Assembly (NCBI RefSeq): GCF_000701905.1
Contig: NZ_JNKC01000008.1
Span: 62,001 to 126,000 of the forward strand
Reading direction: 5' to 3'
Origin: Proteiniclasticum ruminis DSM 24773
GTDB taxonomy: Bacteria > Bacillota > Clostridia > Clostridiales > Clostridiaceae
DNA length: 64,000 bases
Shown here: positions 53,965 through 63,800 of the stretch, in pieces
Layout: the number at the start of each line of letters is the position of its first letter
Numbering within the stretch: the stretch's first letter is position 1
The notes under the pieces: generated by a model
What the model saw: only the letters and a program-made list of their open reading frames with translations
Database searches by the model: none
Told to the model about the DNA's origin: nothing
Translations under genes and position numbers: made by a program

Positions 53965-56900
53965 AAAAATTCATATCGACTGTTTTGGCAAATTTGAAAA
54001 TTACGACCTGGAGCTTTCAGAAGGCATGAACGTCATCTTTGGTCAGAATGAGGACGGAAAGAGTACCCTCATGGCCTTCATCCTCATGATGTTCTATGGA
54101 TACAGCGGAAGATCGAAAGATCTTTCCAAGAACCTGAGAGATAAATACAGGCCCTGGAACGGAAAGGAGATGAAGGGGCATATTCTATTTGAACATAAAG
54201 GGATTCTCTATCGCCTGGAAAGAACCTTTGGGAAGAGCAACAGCTCCGACAAGGTGAAGATTCTTGATGAAATCACGGGAGAAACCATCAAGTGGACAAG
54301 TGCGAAGGACCCGGGACAGGAATTTTTCGGCCTTGGAGAAGAGGCGTTTTCCAAGAGTGTATTCATCGGACAGGGCGGTATTCTTGTGGATGCCAGCGGC
54401 AAGAAAGATGAAATCACAGAGAAGCTTCTTAATCTCGTCACCACCGGCAGTGAGGATGTCAGCTATAAGAAGGCGCTGGATACCTTGACCTCCTCCATGG
54501 AAGCTCTGGTTTCCAGAAGTGGAAGGCAGGGAACTTTGGTGAAAGCCAAAGAAGAGATCGAAAGGCTGAAAGAAGAGCGCTATGAGGCTGAACAGGATGA
54601 ACTCGATAAAAAGCAGGCCTCCTTCGCCATAGGTCAGTTGAAGGATGAGCTCAAGGAAGAGGAAGCCAAGGAGAGAAGCTTGAAAGAACAGCTGAAAGTT
54701 CTTGAGTATGCTTCAGAGATGGAAAAGGTAGAAGAAGCTCTTGTACGGGAAGAGAAGCTTCTTACAGCAGAAAAAGAGGCGGACCAAGCGAAGGAAAAGC
54801 TCTCCACAAGTGAGGGGATTCTCACGAAAGAGCATCTGGAGCATCTCAAAAGACGTCTGAAAGACCAGGAGGGTCTCTCGAATAAGCTGCATGCTGAGGA
54901 AGAGAGGCTGGAGAGGCTGAAGCAGGACCTCACAAGGCTGAAAGAACATCCCATGCAAGAAGTGAAAGAAGAGGATCTGGAGACACTGAAGGAGAAGGAG
55001 GAGCATCTTCTAAAGTGTAAGGAGCTCTTAACCCATCTTCATCTGGAAGTAGAGAAACTGGATGAACTGGAAGAAATGAAAAAGAAAAGAGATGCGCTTA
55101 AAGAGAAACAGGCACAGCTGACACTCACCTATCATCGTGAGAAAAGGGATCTGCAGGATCAAGAAACCATGTACAAGGAAGGTGCAGCGGAAAAGGATAG
55201 ACTGGAAAAAGTGAAACTTCAGCTGGAGCAGGAGCTGAAAAATCTTGAGGTGGAAGCAGCGGTCCTAAAAGAAAAGGTGAGAAGCACCGAAGACCGTGAA
55301 AAGGAAGAGTCCATCAAGGGAGAGCGCAGCATAAAGGAGGCCATGGAGCGCCTTCAGGATGCGGAGAAGCCAAGAAAGGTCACAGAACAAACAGCAGGCG
55401 GAAAAGTGGTGAATAAAGGTATCCTCGGACTGGCTCTTCTAGCTGCAGCCGCTTCCGTGCTTTTGGGTGTTTTAGTGGAACCATACTTTTACGGCGGACT
55501 GGTTCTTTCTGGGCTTTTGGCTTTTCTTTCCATAAGAAAGAAAAGCACCGCTGAGCGAGTCGTAGAAAAAGTGGATGAAACCCTTGTTGCGAGATACCGT
55601 GATGAGCTGAAGAAGGTGCAAAAAGAATCCGAAGAAAAGAAACGTGACATCCAAGAAGCTCTTAAGAAGCAGAAGATAAACCTGGAAAAGACAGAAGAAG
55701 GAGTTCAGAAGATAGAAGGTCTTTTGAGAGAGCTTTTGGAGGAGCTGCAGGAGAAAGCCTTGGTTGTGGAGGGCCTTAAGAACGACTTGGAGGAGAGGGT
55801 CATTCTTTCTGCCCAGCTGAAAGAGAGACTGGCAGGAGCTGAAACGGATCTAACTGAGCAGGAACTTCTTCTTTCCAAAGAAGAAAATGAAAAAGGATGC
55901 CCGGACCGCCAAGAACTTCGTGATAGAATCACGGATACAGAGACCGAAATAAAGAAGATGAAGAAAGAGACAGAAGATTATCTCGGTAGTTTTCAAGTGG
56001 ACACCTATGATCTCCTTCTCCAGCGGCATCATCTCTATAAAGGGCATCAGGAAAGAATAGCAGAAAAAGTGGATAACCTTAAGGCGGAAAGTGAAGCGGT
56101 ATCAACATTGAAGAAAACAGAAGAAGAAAACCTGAAGATTTTTCTTGATGAAGTTTCTGCCATAAAAGAGGCTGAAGAGTTCACGGCTGCGGTCCATGTG
56201 CTTCAGGAGATGGAAGAAGCAGTAGAGACGTATGACAGACTGGATCGGCATGTTTCTTACTTGAAATCAGAAAGAAAACCCTTGGAGCTTTCCATGACGA
56301 GAGAAGAGCTGGCAAGGAAACGGGAGGCGCTTCGAAATAGCATAGAGAAGCTTCTTGGTAAAGAGAACTTCACGGAAGAGGATTTTCAGAAAGTCCGTCA
56401 GGGAAAAGAAGAGGAAGAAGCTCTGGAGACAAGGGTCCACAGCCTCCGAGAAGAAATCACCAAAAGGGAAGCAGAGCTGAAAGAAAAATACAGACATAAG
56501 AAGAATCTCAGCCAGATTGACGATGAACTGGATTTCTACAAAGAGAAAGCGGAGAAAAGGCAGAGGATCTATGATGCGCTGAAAACCGCAAGAGAACAGC
56601 TGGAAGGAGCTTTCCTGGAGCTTCAGCGAAGCTTTGGTCCAAAGGTCAATGAAAAAACGGAAGAGATCTTCAGAAGACTTACAGACGGCAAGTATGAGAA
56701 GGTCCGTGTCACCAAAGACTTCTCCATTTCCGTGGAGGACCCAGAAAGAAAGAGCAGTTATGAGTGGGGATTCTTAAGCGGCGGAACCATTGATCAGGCC
56801 TATCTTTCACTGCGGCTTGCCATCTCGGATCTTATGATGTCGGGAGAAGAGAACCTGCCGATTTTCCTGGATGATGTATTTACCCAGTATGATGATGAGA

Positions 56901-57055
56901 GAGCCTACGAAGGGCTCCGGTTTTTATATGAGTATGCAGTGAAGAGAGAAGATCCAATCCAGGCGGTGCTGCTCACCTGTCACAGGAGGCTCTTTCAGTG
57001 GGCCATTGAGCTGGAAGACATTGCCGCAAAGGAACTTGGCAGAAACCGGAAGTAA
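53954..57055 (+). CDS. sbcC: Rad50/SbcC-like ATPase (YhaN type)
   Basis: A 1033-residue SMC-like protein. The N-terminal ATPase half has GQNEDGKSTLMAF, long coiled coils occupy about 190-470 and 545-890, and the C-terminal half has the signature GFLSGGTIDQAYLSL and Walker B LPIFLDDVFTQYDDE. A double hydrophobic hairpin in the middle (about 485-522) replaces the zinc hook, as in Bacillus YhaN, and suggests membrane association. It starts at TTG 53954 overlapping sbcD. Zinc-hook CxxC is absent. Partner of SbcD. Confidence 0.92.
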   Translation: MKIRKIHIDCFGKFENYDLELSEGMNVIFGQNEDGKSTLMAFILMMFYGYSGRSKDLSKNLRDKYRPWNGKEMKGHILFEHKGILYRLERTFGKSNSSDKVKILDEITGETIKWTSAKDPGQEFFGLGEEAFSKSVFIGQGGILVDASGKKDEITEKLLNLVTTGSEDVSYKKALDTLTSSMEALVSRSGRQGTLVKAKEEIERLKEERYEAEQDELDKKQASFAIGQLKDELKEEEAKERSLKEQLKVLEYASEMEKVEEALVREEKLLTAEKEADQAKEKLSTSEGILTKEHLEHLKRRLKDQEGLSNKLHAEEERLERLKQDLTRLKEHPMQEVKEEDLETLKEKEEHLLKCKELLTHLHLEVEKLDELEEMKKKRDALKEKQAQLTLTYHREKRDLQDQETMYKEGAAEKDRLEKVKLQLEQELKNLEVEAAVLKEKVRSTEDREKEESIKGERSIKEAMERLQDAEKPRKVTEQTAGGKVVNKGILGLALLAAAASVLLGVLVEPYFYGGLVLSGLLAFLSIRKKSTAERVVEKVDETLVARYRDELKKVQKESEEKKRDIQEALKKQKINLEKTEEGVQKIEGLLRELLEELQEKALVVEGLKNDLEERVILSAQLKERLAGAETDLTEQELLLSKEENEKGCPDRQELRDRITDTETEIKKMKKETEDYLGSFQVDTYDLLLQRHHLYKGHQERIAEKVDNLKAESEAVSTLKKTEEENLKIFLDEVSAIKEAEEFTAAVHVLQEMEEAVETYDRLDRHVSYLKSERKPLELSMTREELARKREALRNSIEKLLGKENFTEEDFQKVRQGKEEEEALETRVHSLREEITKREAELKEKYRHKKNLSQIDDELDFYKEKAEKRQRIYDALKTAREQLEGAFLELQRSFGPKVNEKTEEIFRRLTDGKYEKVRVTKDFSISVEDPERKSSYEWGFLSGGTIDQAYLSLRLAISDLMMSGEENLPIFLDDVFTQYDDERAYEGLRFLYEYAVKREDPIQAVLLTCHRRLFQWAIELEDIAAKELGRNRK

Positions 57056-57061
57056 ATAGAG

Positions 57062-57121
57062 AGAGTCATGAAAAGAAATGAGATGCAGAATGTTTTAGTT
57101 TTCATGACTCTTCTTTTTTTT
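57062..57121 (+). terminator. Terminator of sbcDC
   Basis: A 13-bp stem, AGAGTCATGAAAA (57062-57074) and TTTTCATGACTCT (57099-57111), is followed by TCTTTTTTTT. Confidence 0.92.
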
Positions 57122-57148
57122 GCGTAAAATACTTTGAAAAACTAACAA

Positions 57149-57231
57149 TTTGGCAAAGTTTTCCATTTTAGTATCATTTTTGGAAATATTTTCCAAAAAA
57201 TCTTGAAACCTGAAAATGAACGTGGTACTCT
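57149..57231 (+). promoter_or_regulatory. Promoter and two GGAAA/TTTCC operators of the PTS operon
   Basis: TTGAAA (57203-57208) and TACTCT with TGG (57226-57231) are 17 bases apart. Just upstream is a perfect 10-3-10 palindrome, TTTTTGGAAA (57177-57186) and TTTCCAAAAA (57190-57199). A degenerate copy, TTTGGCAAAGTTTTCCA, lies at 57149-57165. These fit RpiR-family sites and the operon encodes an RpiR protein. Confidence 0.65.
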
Positions 57232-57297
57232 TTTGGTAACCGGTAATGGATTACAGCCGGTAGCACTTATTGAAATTAATTTATGGAGGTAAAAATT

Positions 57298-58893
57298 ATG
57301 TTTGAAAAACTTCAGCGTCTTGGTAAAGCTTTCATGATTCCCATCGCAGTTCTGCCGATTGCTGGTCTTATGCTTGGTATTGGAAGTGCATTCACCAATG
57401 GTCTGATGATCGAAACCTACGGCCTCACATGGCTCCTGGGTGAAGGAACATTCCTTTACTATGTATTAAGCACCATGGCTGCCATCGGTAACGTGGTCTT
57501 TGGCAACCTTCCTCTGATTTTTGCTGTGGGCATCGCCTCTGGTCTTGCGCTTCAGGAAAAAGGAGCAGCGGGTCTTTCTGCAGCCATCTCTTTTGTTGTT
57601 ATGCATTCTGTCATTGGCAAGGTGCTTTCCTTCCTGGGACATACTCCAGAAACCACCACTATTGATTATTTTGTTTCCCAAGGAATGAATGCAGTGGAAG
57701 CTGCAAAGCAGGCCAATGTGTATGGCTATGAACTGGGGATGTTCTCTGTTCGTATTGGCGTACTTGGCGGTATCATCATTGGTATTGTAGTTGCATTCTT
57801 AACCAATAAATATTATGACAAGAAAATGCCAGAAGCTCTTTCCTTTTTCTCTGGCGTACGATTTGTGCCCATCATCAGTGTATTGGCAGCAAGCCTCATT
57901 GGTGCGGTGATTCCTTTTATATGGCCTTATGTGCATCTTGGCATCTCCACCTTCGCAGAATTCTTTGGAAAGACCGGACCCATCGGTGTGTTTTTCTATG
58001 GATTCTTCATGAGACTTTTGAATATCTTTGGTCTTCATCATGCCATCTATCCGCTCTTCTGGTTCACCTCTTTGGGTGGAGAAATGGAAGTGGCAGGAAG
58101 ACTGGTTCAGGGCGGACAGAATATTTTCTTCGCTCAGCTGGCAGACCCCAACACCTTAAGGTTCAGTGCAGAAGGCACCAAGTTCTTTACAGGCGGATAT
58201 CTGCCGATGATGTTTGGACTTCCTGCGGCTGCTTATGCCATGTATAAAGTAGCAGATACAAAGAATAAAAAGCTTGTGGGCGGACTTCTTTTTTCCGCAG
58301 CGCTGACTTCTTTCCTCACAGGAATCACAGAGCCTATTGAGTTCACCTTCCTCTTTGTAGCCCCGGCTCTCTATGGAATCCATGCACTTTTGGAAGGTAT
58401 TGCCTATGCAGTGCTTTATATGCTGGATGTTGCAGTAGGCGTCACATTCTCTAGAGGAATCATTGACTTTACCCTCTTTGGTATACTCCAGGGAAATGCG
58501 AAAACAAACTTCATCTGGATTCTAATTCTGGGTATCCCCACTGCGCTGATCTACTACTATGTGTTTAAAACCCTCATTCTGAAATTCAACTTCAAAACCC
58601 CTGGTCGTGGAGACGAGGAAGTGAAGCTGTATTCCAAGAAAGATGTCCTTGCCAAGGATATGGATATTGAACTGGTCATTGACGCCCTGGGTGGAAGAGA
58701 AAACTTGGTGGATGTGGATGCCTGCATCACAAGACTCCGTGTCACGGTGAAAGATGTCTCCAAGGTTGCGGACGATGCCACCTGGAAAGGAGATCTTAGG
58801 GCAAGAGGCGTGTTCAGAAAGGGCAATGGTGTCCAGGTGGTATATGGAGCCTTGGCTGAAGTGCTGAAAAACGACATCAACAAAGTAAGATAA
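57298..58893 (+). CDS. PTS sugar transporter EIICB, glucose/maltose/GlcNAc family
   Basis: A 531-residue fusion of the membrane channel IIC (about 1-420; LGKAFMIPIAVLPIAGLML, GIASGLALQEKGAAGLSAAI, FLTGITEPIEFTFLF) and the phosphotransfer domain IIB with the active Cys476 in DACITRLRV. There is no IIA domain, so a separate IIA must phosphorylate it. Neighbouring nanE and an RpiR gene suggest an N-acetylated amino sugar (ManNAc or similar) rather than glucose. GGAGG sets the ATG at 57298. Confidence 0.9.
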   Translation: MFEKLQRLGKAFMIPIAVLPIAGLMLGIGSAFTNGLMIETYGLTWLLGEGTFLYYVLSTMAAIGNVVFGNLPLIFAVGIASGLALQEKGAAGLSAAISFVVMHSVIGKVLSFLGHTPETTTIDYFVSQGMNAVEAAKQANVYGYELGMFSVRIGVLGGIIIGIVVAFLTNKYYDKKMPEALSFFSGVRFVPIISVLAASLIGAVIPFIWPYVHLGISTFAEFFGKTGPIGVFFYGFFMRLLNIFGLHHAIYPLFWFTSLGGEMEVAGRLVQGGQNIFFAQLADPNTLRFSAEGTKFFTGGYLPMMFGLPAAAYAMYKVADTKNKKLVGGLLFSAALTSFLTGITEPIEFTFLFVAPALYGIHALLEGIAYAVLYMLDVAVGVTFSRGIIDFTLFGILQGNAKTNFIWILILGIPTALIYYYVFKTLILKFNFKTPGRGDEEVKLYSKKDVLAKDMDIELVIDALGGRENLVDVDACITRLRVTVKDVSKVADDATWKGDLRARGVFRKGNGVQVVYGALAEVLKNDINKVR

Positions 58894-58912
58894 GACACCT
58901 GAAAAGTCTCTG

Positions 58913-58936
58913 GAAAGAAGCAGCCCTGCTTCTTTC
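58913..58936 (+). other. Intra-operon hairpin without U-tract
   Basis: GAAAGAAGCAG (58913-58923) and CTGCTTCTTTC (58926-58936) form a perfect 11-bp stem shortly after the EIICB stop. No T run follows, so it may stabilise the upstream message end rather than terminate. Confidence 0.5.
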
Positions 58937-59035
58937 TGGGGATTTCAGCCTCTTCAGTTTCTGACTGGTCCAATAGACTGAAGAAGAGCTGCAGAAAAAT
59001 AAACGATAAAAAGGAGGAAGCTTTATCCTTTTAGG

Positions 59036-59740
59036 ATGAAAGCAGACCGAATGAATAAAACAGAAATCATGGAGGCTCTAAAAGGAAATCTGGTGGTTTC
59101 CTGTCAGGCGCTTCCCGGAGAACCTCTTCACAGCTCCTTTATCATGGGGAGACTTGCCTATGCGGCTTATCTTGGCGGTGCCAAGGGCATCCGGGCGAAT
59201 TCTGTGGAAGACATCGAAGAGATCAAAAGAAATGTGAACCTTCCTCTCATCGGAATCATTAAAAAAGTTTATGGGGACTGTCCAGTATTTATTACCCCCA
59301 CCATGAAAGAGATTGATGCCCTGGTGGAAGAAGGTGTGGAGATTATTGCGCTGGATGCCACAGACAGACTGCGTCCGGATGGTGAAACCATTAAGGAAGC
59401 ATTTCCGAAGATCCGGGAGAAATATCCCCATCAGCTCTTCATGGCAGACTGCTCCACCTTCAGTGAGGCAGAGACTGCAGAAGCTTTAGGGTTTGACTTC
59501 CTAGGCACAACCTTGTCTGGGTATACAGACTACACAAAAGAAAGGAAGCTTCCGGATGTTTCTCTCATGGAAGAAATCGTAAATAAGCTTCATACACCGC
59601 TCATTGCGGAAGGCGGCATCTCTACCCCAGAAGAGCTTCGGGATGTGATGAGCAGCGGTGCCTTCTGCGCTGTGGTGGGTTCTGCCATCACAAGGCCTTT
59701 GGAAATCACAAAAAGATTCATGGAGGCTGTTAAAAAATAA
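59036..59740 (+). CDS. nanE: N-acetylmannosamine-6-phosphate 2-epimerase
   Basis: NanE converts ManNAc-6-P to GlcNAc-6-P for entry into amino-sugar catabolism. The 234-residue barrel shows VVSCQALPGEPLHSS, GGAKGIRANSVEDI, IIALDATDRLRPDG and the closing IAEGGISTPEELRDV plus AVVGSAITRP. The ribosome site GGAGG (59013-59017) is far (18 bases) from ATG 59036 and sits in a small hairpin, so ATG 59051 remains possible. It is in operon with EIICB and the RpiR regulator. Confidence 0.93.
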   Translation: MKADRMNKTEIMEALKGNLVVSCQALPGEPLHSSFIMGRLAYAAYLGGAKGIRANSVEDIEEIKRNVNLPLIGIIKKVYGDCPVFITPTMKEIDALVEEGVEIIALDATDRLRPDGETIKEAFPKIREKYPHQLFMADCSTFSEAETAEALGFDFLGTTLSGYTDYTKERKLPDVSLMEEIVNKLHTPLIAEGGISTPEELRDVMSSGAFCAVVGSAITRPLEITKRFMEAVKK

Positions 59741-59775
59741 GACATCTCGTGGTAAAGTAGTAGAGGGGGTGTCCT

Positions 59776-60630
59776 ATGAAATCCTATGATATTTATCAAT
59801 CCATAGAAACCTTATACAATACCTTTACGAAATCCGAGAAGAAGATTGCAGACTATACGCTGAAGCACCGGGAAGAGATCATGTATATGTCCATCACGGA
59901 GCTGTCTGATGCCACCAAAGTGGGAGAGGCCAGCATATTCAGATTCTGTAAAACGGTAGGACTGGAAGGGTACCAGGCGTTTAAAATTGCCCTGGCCAAT
60001 GCATCCAGTGAGGAAAAAACCAGCCAGAAGATCTACAGCACCATTCAAAAGGAAGATTCCATGGAAGTGCTGACTGACAAAGTCCGGGTGGCGAACATTT
60101 CTGCCATAGAAAGTACGGCACAGCTGGTGAATCCAGATCATATGGAAAAAGCTGTGGACTATATGGTGGCAGCAGACAAAATCACCTTCTTTGGTGTGGG
60201 CTCTTCTTTTACCACAGCTCTGGAAGGGCATATCAAGTTTCTGAGAATCACCAGTAAAACGGGTGCTGCTTTTGATTCCCATCTTCAGGCCATGACGGCT
60301 TCTCTCATGAAGCCGAAGGAAGTGGCGGTGATCATTTCTTTCTCAGGCCAGACCAAAGACAGCATCGAAGTGGCGAAAGAAGCAAAAAAAGCCGGAGCTA
60401 CGGTGATTGTAATGACAAGGTATCAGAAATCACCGCTGACAGAGTACGCAGACCTTGTGCTGCTCACAGGTTCTGTGGAAGGTCCGCTTCAAGGAGGATC
60501 TACTTCTGCCAAGGTGGCGCAGCTTTACCTTCTGGATATCCTTTATACGAAATTTTATCTGAAGACCTATGAAGCAAGTGAGACGAATAAAGAACTGACT
60601 CTGCAATCGGTGCTGCCAAAGCTCTATTGA
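59776..60630 (+). CDS. RpiR/MurR-family regulator with SIS domain
   Basis: A 284-residue regulator with an N-terminal HTH_6 domain (FTKSEKKIADYTLKHREEIM, VGEASIFRFCKTVGLEGYQA) and a C-terminal sugar-isomerase-like domain that senses a phosphosugar (FFGVGSSFTTALEGHIKF; ISFSGQTKDSIEVAKEAKKA). With nanE and the PTS gene upstream, the effector is probably ManNAc-6-P or GlcNAc-6-P. It is the last gene of the operon, probably acting on the paired operators near 57149-57199. Confidence 0.92.
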   Translation: MKSYDIYQSIETLYNTFTKSEKKIADYTLKHREEIMYMSITELSDATKVGEASIFRFCKTVGLEGYQAFKIALANASSEEKTSQKIYSTIQKEDSMEVLTDKVRVANISAIESTAQLVNPDHMEKAVDYMVAADKITFFGVGSSFTTALEGHIKFLRITSKTGAAFDSHLQAMTASLMKPKEVAVIISFSGQTKDSIEVAKEAKKAGATVIVMTRYQKSPLTEYADLVLLTGSVEGPLQGGSTSAKVAQLYLLDILYTKFYLKTYEASETNKELTLQSVLPKLY

Positions 60631-60634
60631 TGGA

Positions 60635-60668
60635 AAGAAGCTGGGATTTCCCAGCTTCTTTTTTTGAG
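60635..60668 (+). terminator. Terminator of the PTS-nanE-rpiR operon
   Basis: A 12-bp stem, AAGAAGCTGGGA (60635-60646) and TCCCAGCTTCTT (60649-60660), is followed by T residues. Confidence 0.92.
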
Positions 60669-60775
60669 GAAAAACAAGAAACGATGAAATCATAGCAAAC
60701 TGTCATAACCTTCGCTGAAAAAACAAGGAAAGAGAAGGAAACCCTGTCTTTAAGGAAAGTCTAAGAATTTCTTTG

Positions 60776-60836
60776 TTTACAGGGGTTTTAGGTGATGGTA
60801 GAATGAAGCAAGATTTCCGACCGACCGTTCGGTCGG
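60776..60836 (+). promoter_or_regulatory. RND gene promoter and TetR-type operator
   Basis: TTTACA (60776-60781), 17 bases, then TGG plus TAGAAT (60796-60804). Downstream, CCGACCG (60821-60827), TT, CGGTCGG (60830-60836) is a palindrome typical of TetR-family repressors. It would block a transcript starting near 60811. No tetR gene is visible in the window. Confidence 0.75.
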
Positions 60837-60856
60837 CTAAATGAGGAGGACCTGAA

Positions 60857-63800
60857 GTGATTTCAAAATATAGCGTAAAGAAACCATATACCGTTGTGGT
60901 GGCGGTGATTCTGACCATCCTATTGGGTGTCATTTCCTTTCTGGGCATGAAGACAGATCTTCTGCCATCACTGGACCTGCCCTTTGTGGTGGTAATCACC
61001 CCCTATCCTGGCGCAAGTCCAGAAAAGGTGGAGCAGCTGGTCACAAGACCTCTGGAGGCAGCTCTTGGTACTTCCAGCGGATTAAGCAGTATGAACTCCA
61101 CATCCAATGAAAACTCCAGTATGATCTTCCTGGAATTTGTGCAAGGCACCAATATGGACAGCGTCATGATTGAGCTGTCTGGAAGCCTGGATCAGGTGAA
61201 GGCAAGGCTGGAAGAAGGCATTGGGACACCGATTCTTATGAGAATCAGTCCGGATATGCTGCCTATTGTTGTAGCCAGTGTAGACGTGGAGGGAATGAGT
61301 TTAGATGAACTTTCTGCTTTTACAGAAGAAGAAATCATGCCTTCTTTTGAACGCCTTGACGGTGTAGCTGCGGTAACAGGCAGTGGTCTTGTGGCGTCGC
61401 AGCTTGAAGTCAGTCTCTTGCCGGAGAAGATTGCAGTGCTTAACGAGCGGGTGGAGAATCACCTTCTGGCAGAGCTTGCGAAGAATGAGACGGAACTGAA
61501 AAATGCCATGGCAAGCCTTGAGACAGGACAGAAAACCTTAGCGGAAGAATCTCAGAATCAGAAAGAGCAGGTGGCCAAGGCCAGTGTGGAACTTTCCAGC
61601 GCCATGGCCAATCTCAATGCGCTTCTGGCGGAGGAGGCAAAACTTACCGCTGAGAAAGCCGCTTTAGAAGCTACCAGAGATCAGCTGAGAAGCGTCCTTG
61701 ATATGAACACCATCTTCACTGCACTCTTTCCAGAAGGAACAGAAAACCTGACACTGGAAGATCTGCAGCTGATTTTATCTTCCATGGAGTCCGGTGCCCC
61801 CGAAGCTATGGAAGGAATGACGGAAGAGATGATCTCTGGGCTTTCGGAGCAGGTGCAAGAAGCCGTGAAGACTCTGGTGGCAGTAGAACTGGAGCTTTCC
61901 AGCCTGAATGTCCGTCAGATGACCTTAAGCGCCATGAAGCCTCAGCTTCAGAAAGGCCTCAATCAGTCCAAGGCTGCTGCGGAGCAGCTGGAAGCCGGAA
62001 AGATCACCATGGCTGTTGAGCTGGCAAAAGCAGAAGTGCAGATGGCCACAGGAAAAACAGAACTGGAGAAAGGTCTTGCGGCATTTGAGGATGCAAAAAA
62101 GCAAGCCCTGGAAAGTGCGGATCTTACAGGAATCCTCACAGAAGAAATGGTGAAGAACATACTCATGGCCCAGAACTTCAGTATGCCTGCAGGGTATATT
62201 GAAGAGGGAGATGGACAGATCCTCGTGAAAGTAGGGGACGCTTTTGAAAAGCCTGTGGATATCAGGGACCTTGTGGTCTTCAGTATGGAGCCCATTGGTG
62301 ACATCCGACTCAGCGATGTGGCTGAGGTGGAGAAAAGAGACAACTCGGATGAGATTTATACCAAAATCAACGGAAACAATGGTGTGCTTTTAACTTTCCA
62401 GAAGCAGAGCACCTCCTCCACGGCAGAGGTATCGGATCTTATTCACAGCGAAATTGGAAAACTGGAAGGACAGCATGAAAATCTCTCCATCACACCGATG
62501 ATGGACCAGGGAGAGTACATCGATATGACCACCAGCAGCGTCATGGAGAATCTTCTTTTTGGTGGAATCCTGGCCATTCTGGTACTGATTCTTTTCCTTC
62601 GGGACCTGAAACCGACCTTTGTCATTGCGCTCAGCATCCCCATCAGTCTGACCTTTGCTGTGGTGCTCATGTATTTCAGCAATGTGACCCTCAACGTCAT
62701 CTCCCTTTCAGGACTTGCGCTGGGTGTTGGTATGCTTGTGGACAACAGTATCGTTGTCATTGAGAATATTTACAGACTGAGAAAAGAAGGAATGCCAGCG
62801 AAGGAAGCGGCCATCACTGGAGCCAACGAAGTGGCAGGTGCGATTTTTGCGTCCACCCTCACAACCGTCAGCGTATTTCTTCCCATCGTATTTACGGAAG
62901 GAATCTCCCGTCAGCTCTTTACGGATATGGGACTTACCATTGGATACAGCCTCATCGCAAGTCTTATTGTAGCCCTTACACTGGTGCCTTCCATGGGTGC
63001 TACCATGCTGAAGACCACCTCGGAAAAAGAGCATAAGTGGTTTGACAAGACCGTTAAGAGATATGAGAGGCTTCTTGAAACAGCTCTGAAGTATAAGATG
63101 ATTGTGGTGCTTTTTGCTGTGGGACTGCTCAGTCTTAGCATCTATCTGACGACCACCATGGGCACAGCGTTCATTCCAGAAGTGGACTCTCCTCAGATGA
63201 GCGCTTCCTACGAGGCGCCGGAAGGTCTTGAAACCGCTGAGGTGAATGCCCTCAATGACGATATCGTAGAAAGAATCCTTTCCATTGATGCCGTTGAGAC
63301 CGTGGGTGTCATGAGAGGCGGCGGCAGTGGCTTCATGGGATTTGGCGGCGGCGGAGGCGGAAATAATGGAGACGCCAGCACCTTCTATATCCTATTGAAA
63401 GAGGATCGAAGCCTCACCAATAAAGAAGTAGAGCAGCTGATTTATGAAAATACTAAGGATTTGGGCGGAGATATGTCAGTCAGTGCCAACAATATGGACA
63501 TTTCTGCCTTCGGCGGCAGCGGTATTCAGGTGAAGGTGGAAGGATTTGACCCGGATGAGATGGCAGTTCTTGCCAAAGATGTAGCCCAGGTTTTGTCTGA
63601 GACAGAAGGAACAGAAGATGTGACCACAGGCCTGGAAGATGCAGGGGAAGAAATCAGAATCACTGTGGATAAAGTGAAGGCCATCCGAGAAGGTCTCACC
63701 GTAGCTCAGGTCTTTGCTGAAGTATCCAAAGCGCTGAGCCAGGAAATGACAGCGACGCAACTGACCGAAATGGGTGCCAGTTATCCTGTGGTGCTTTTAA

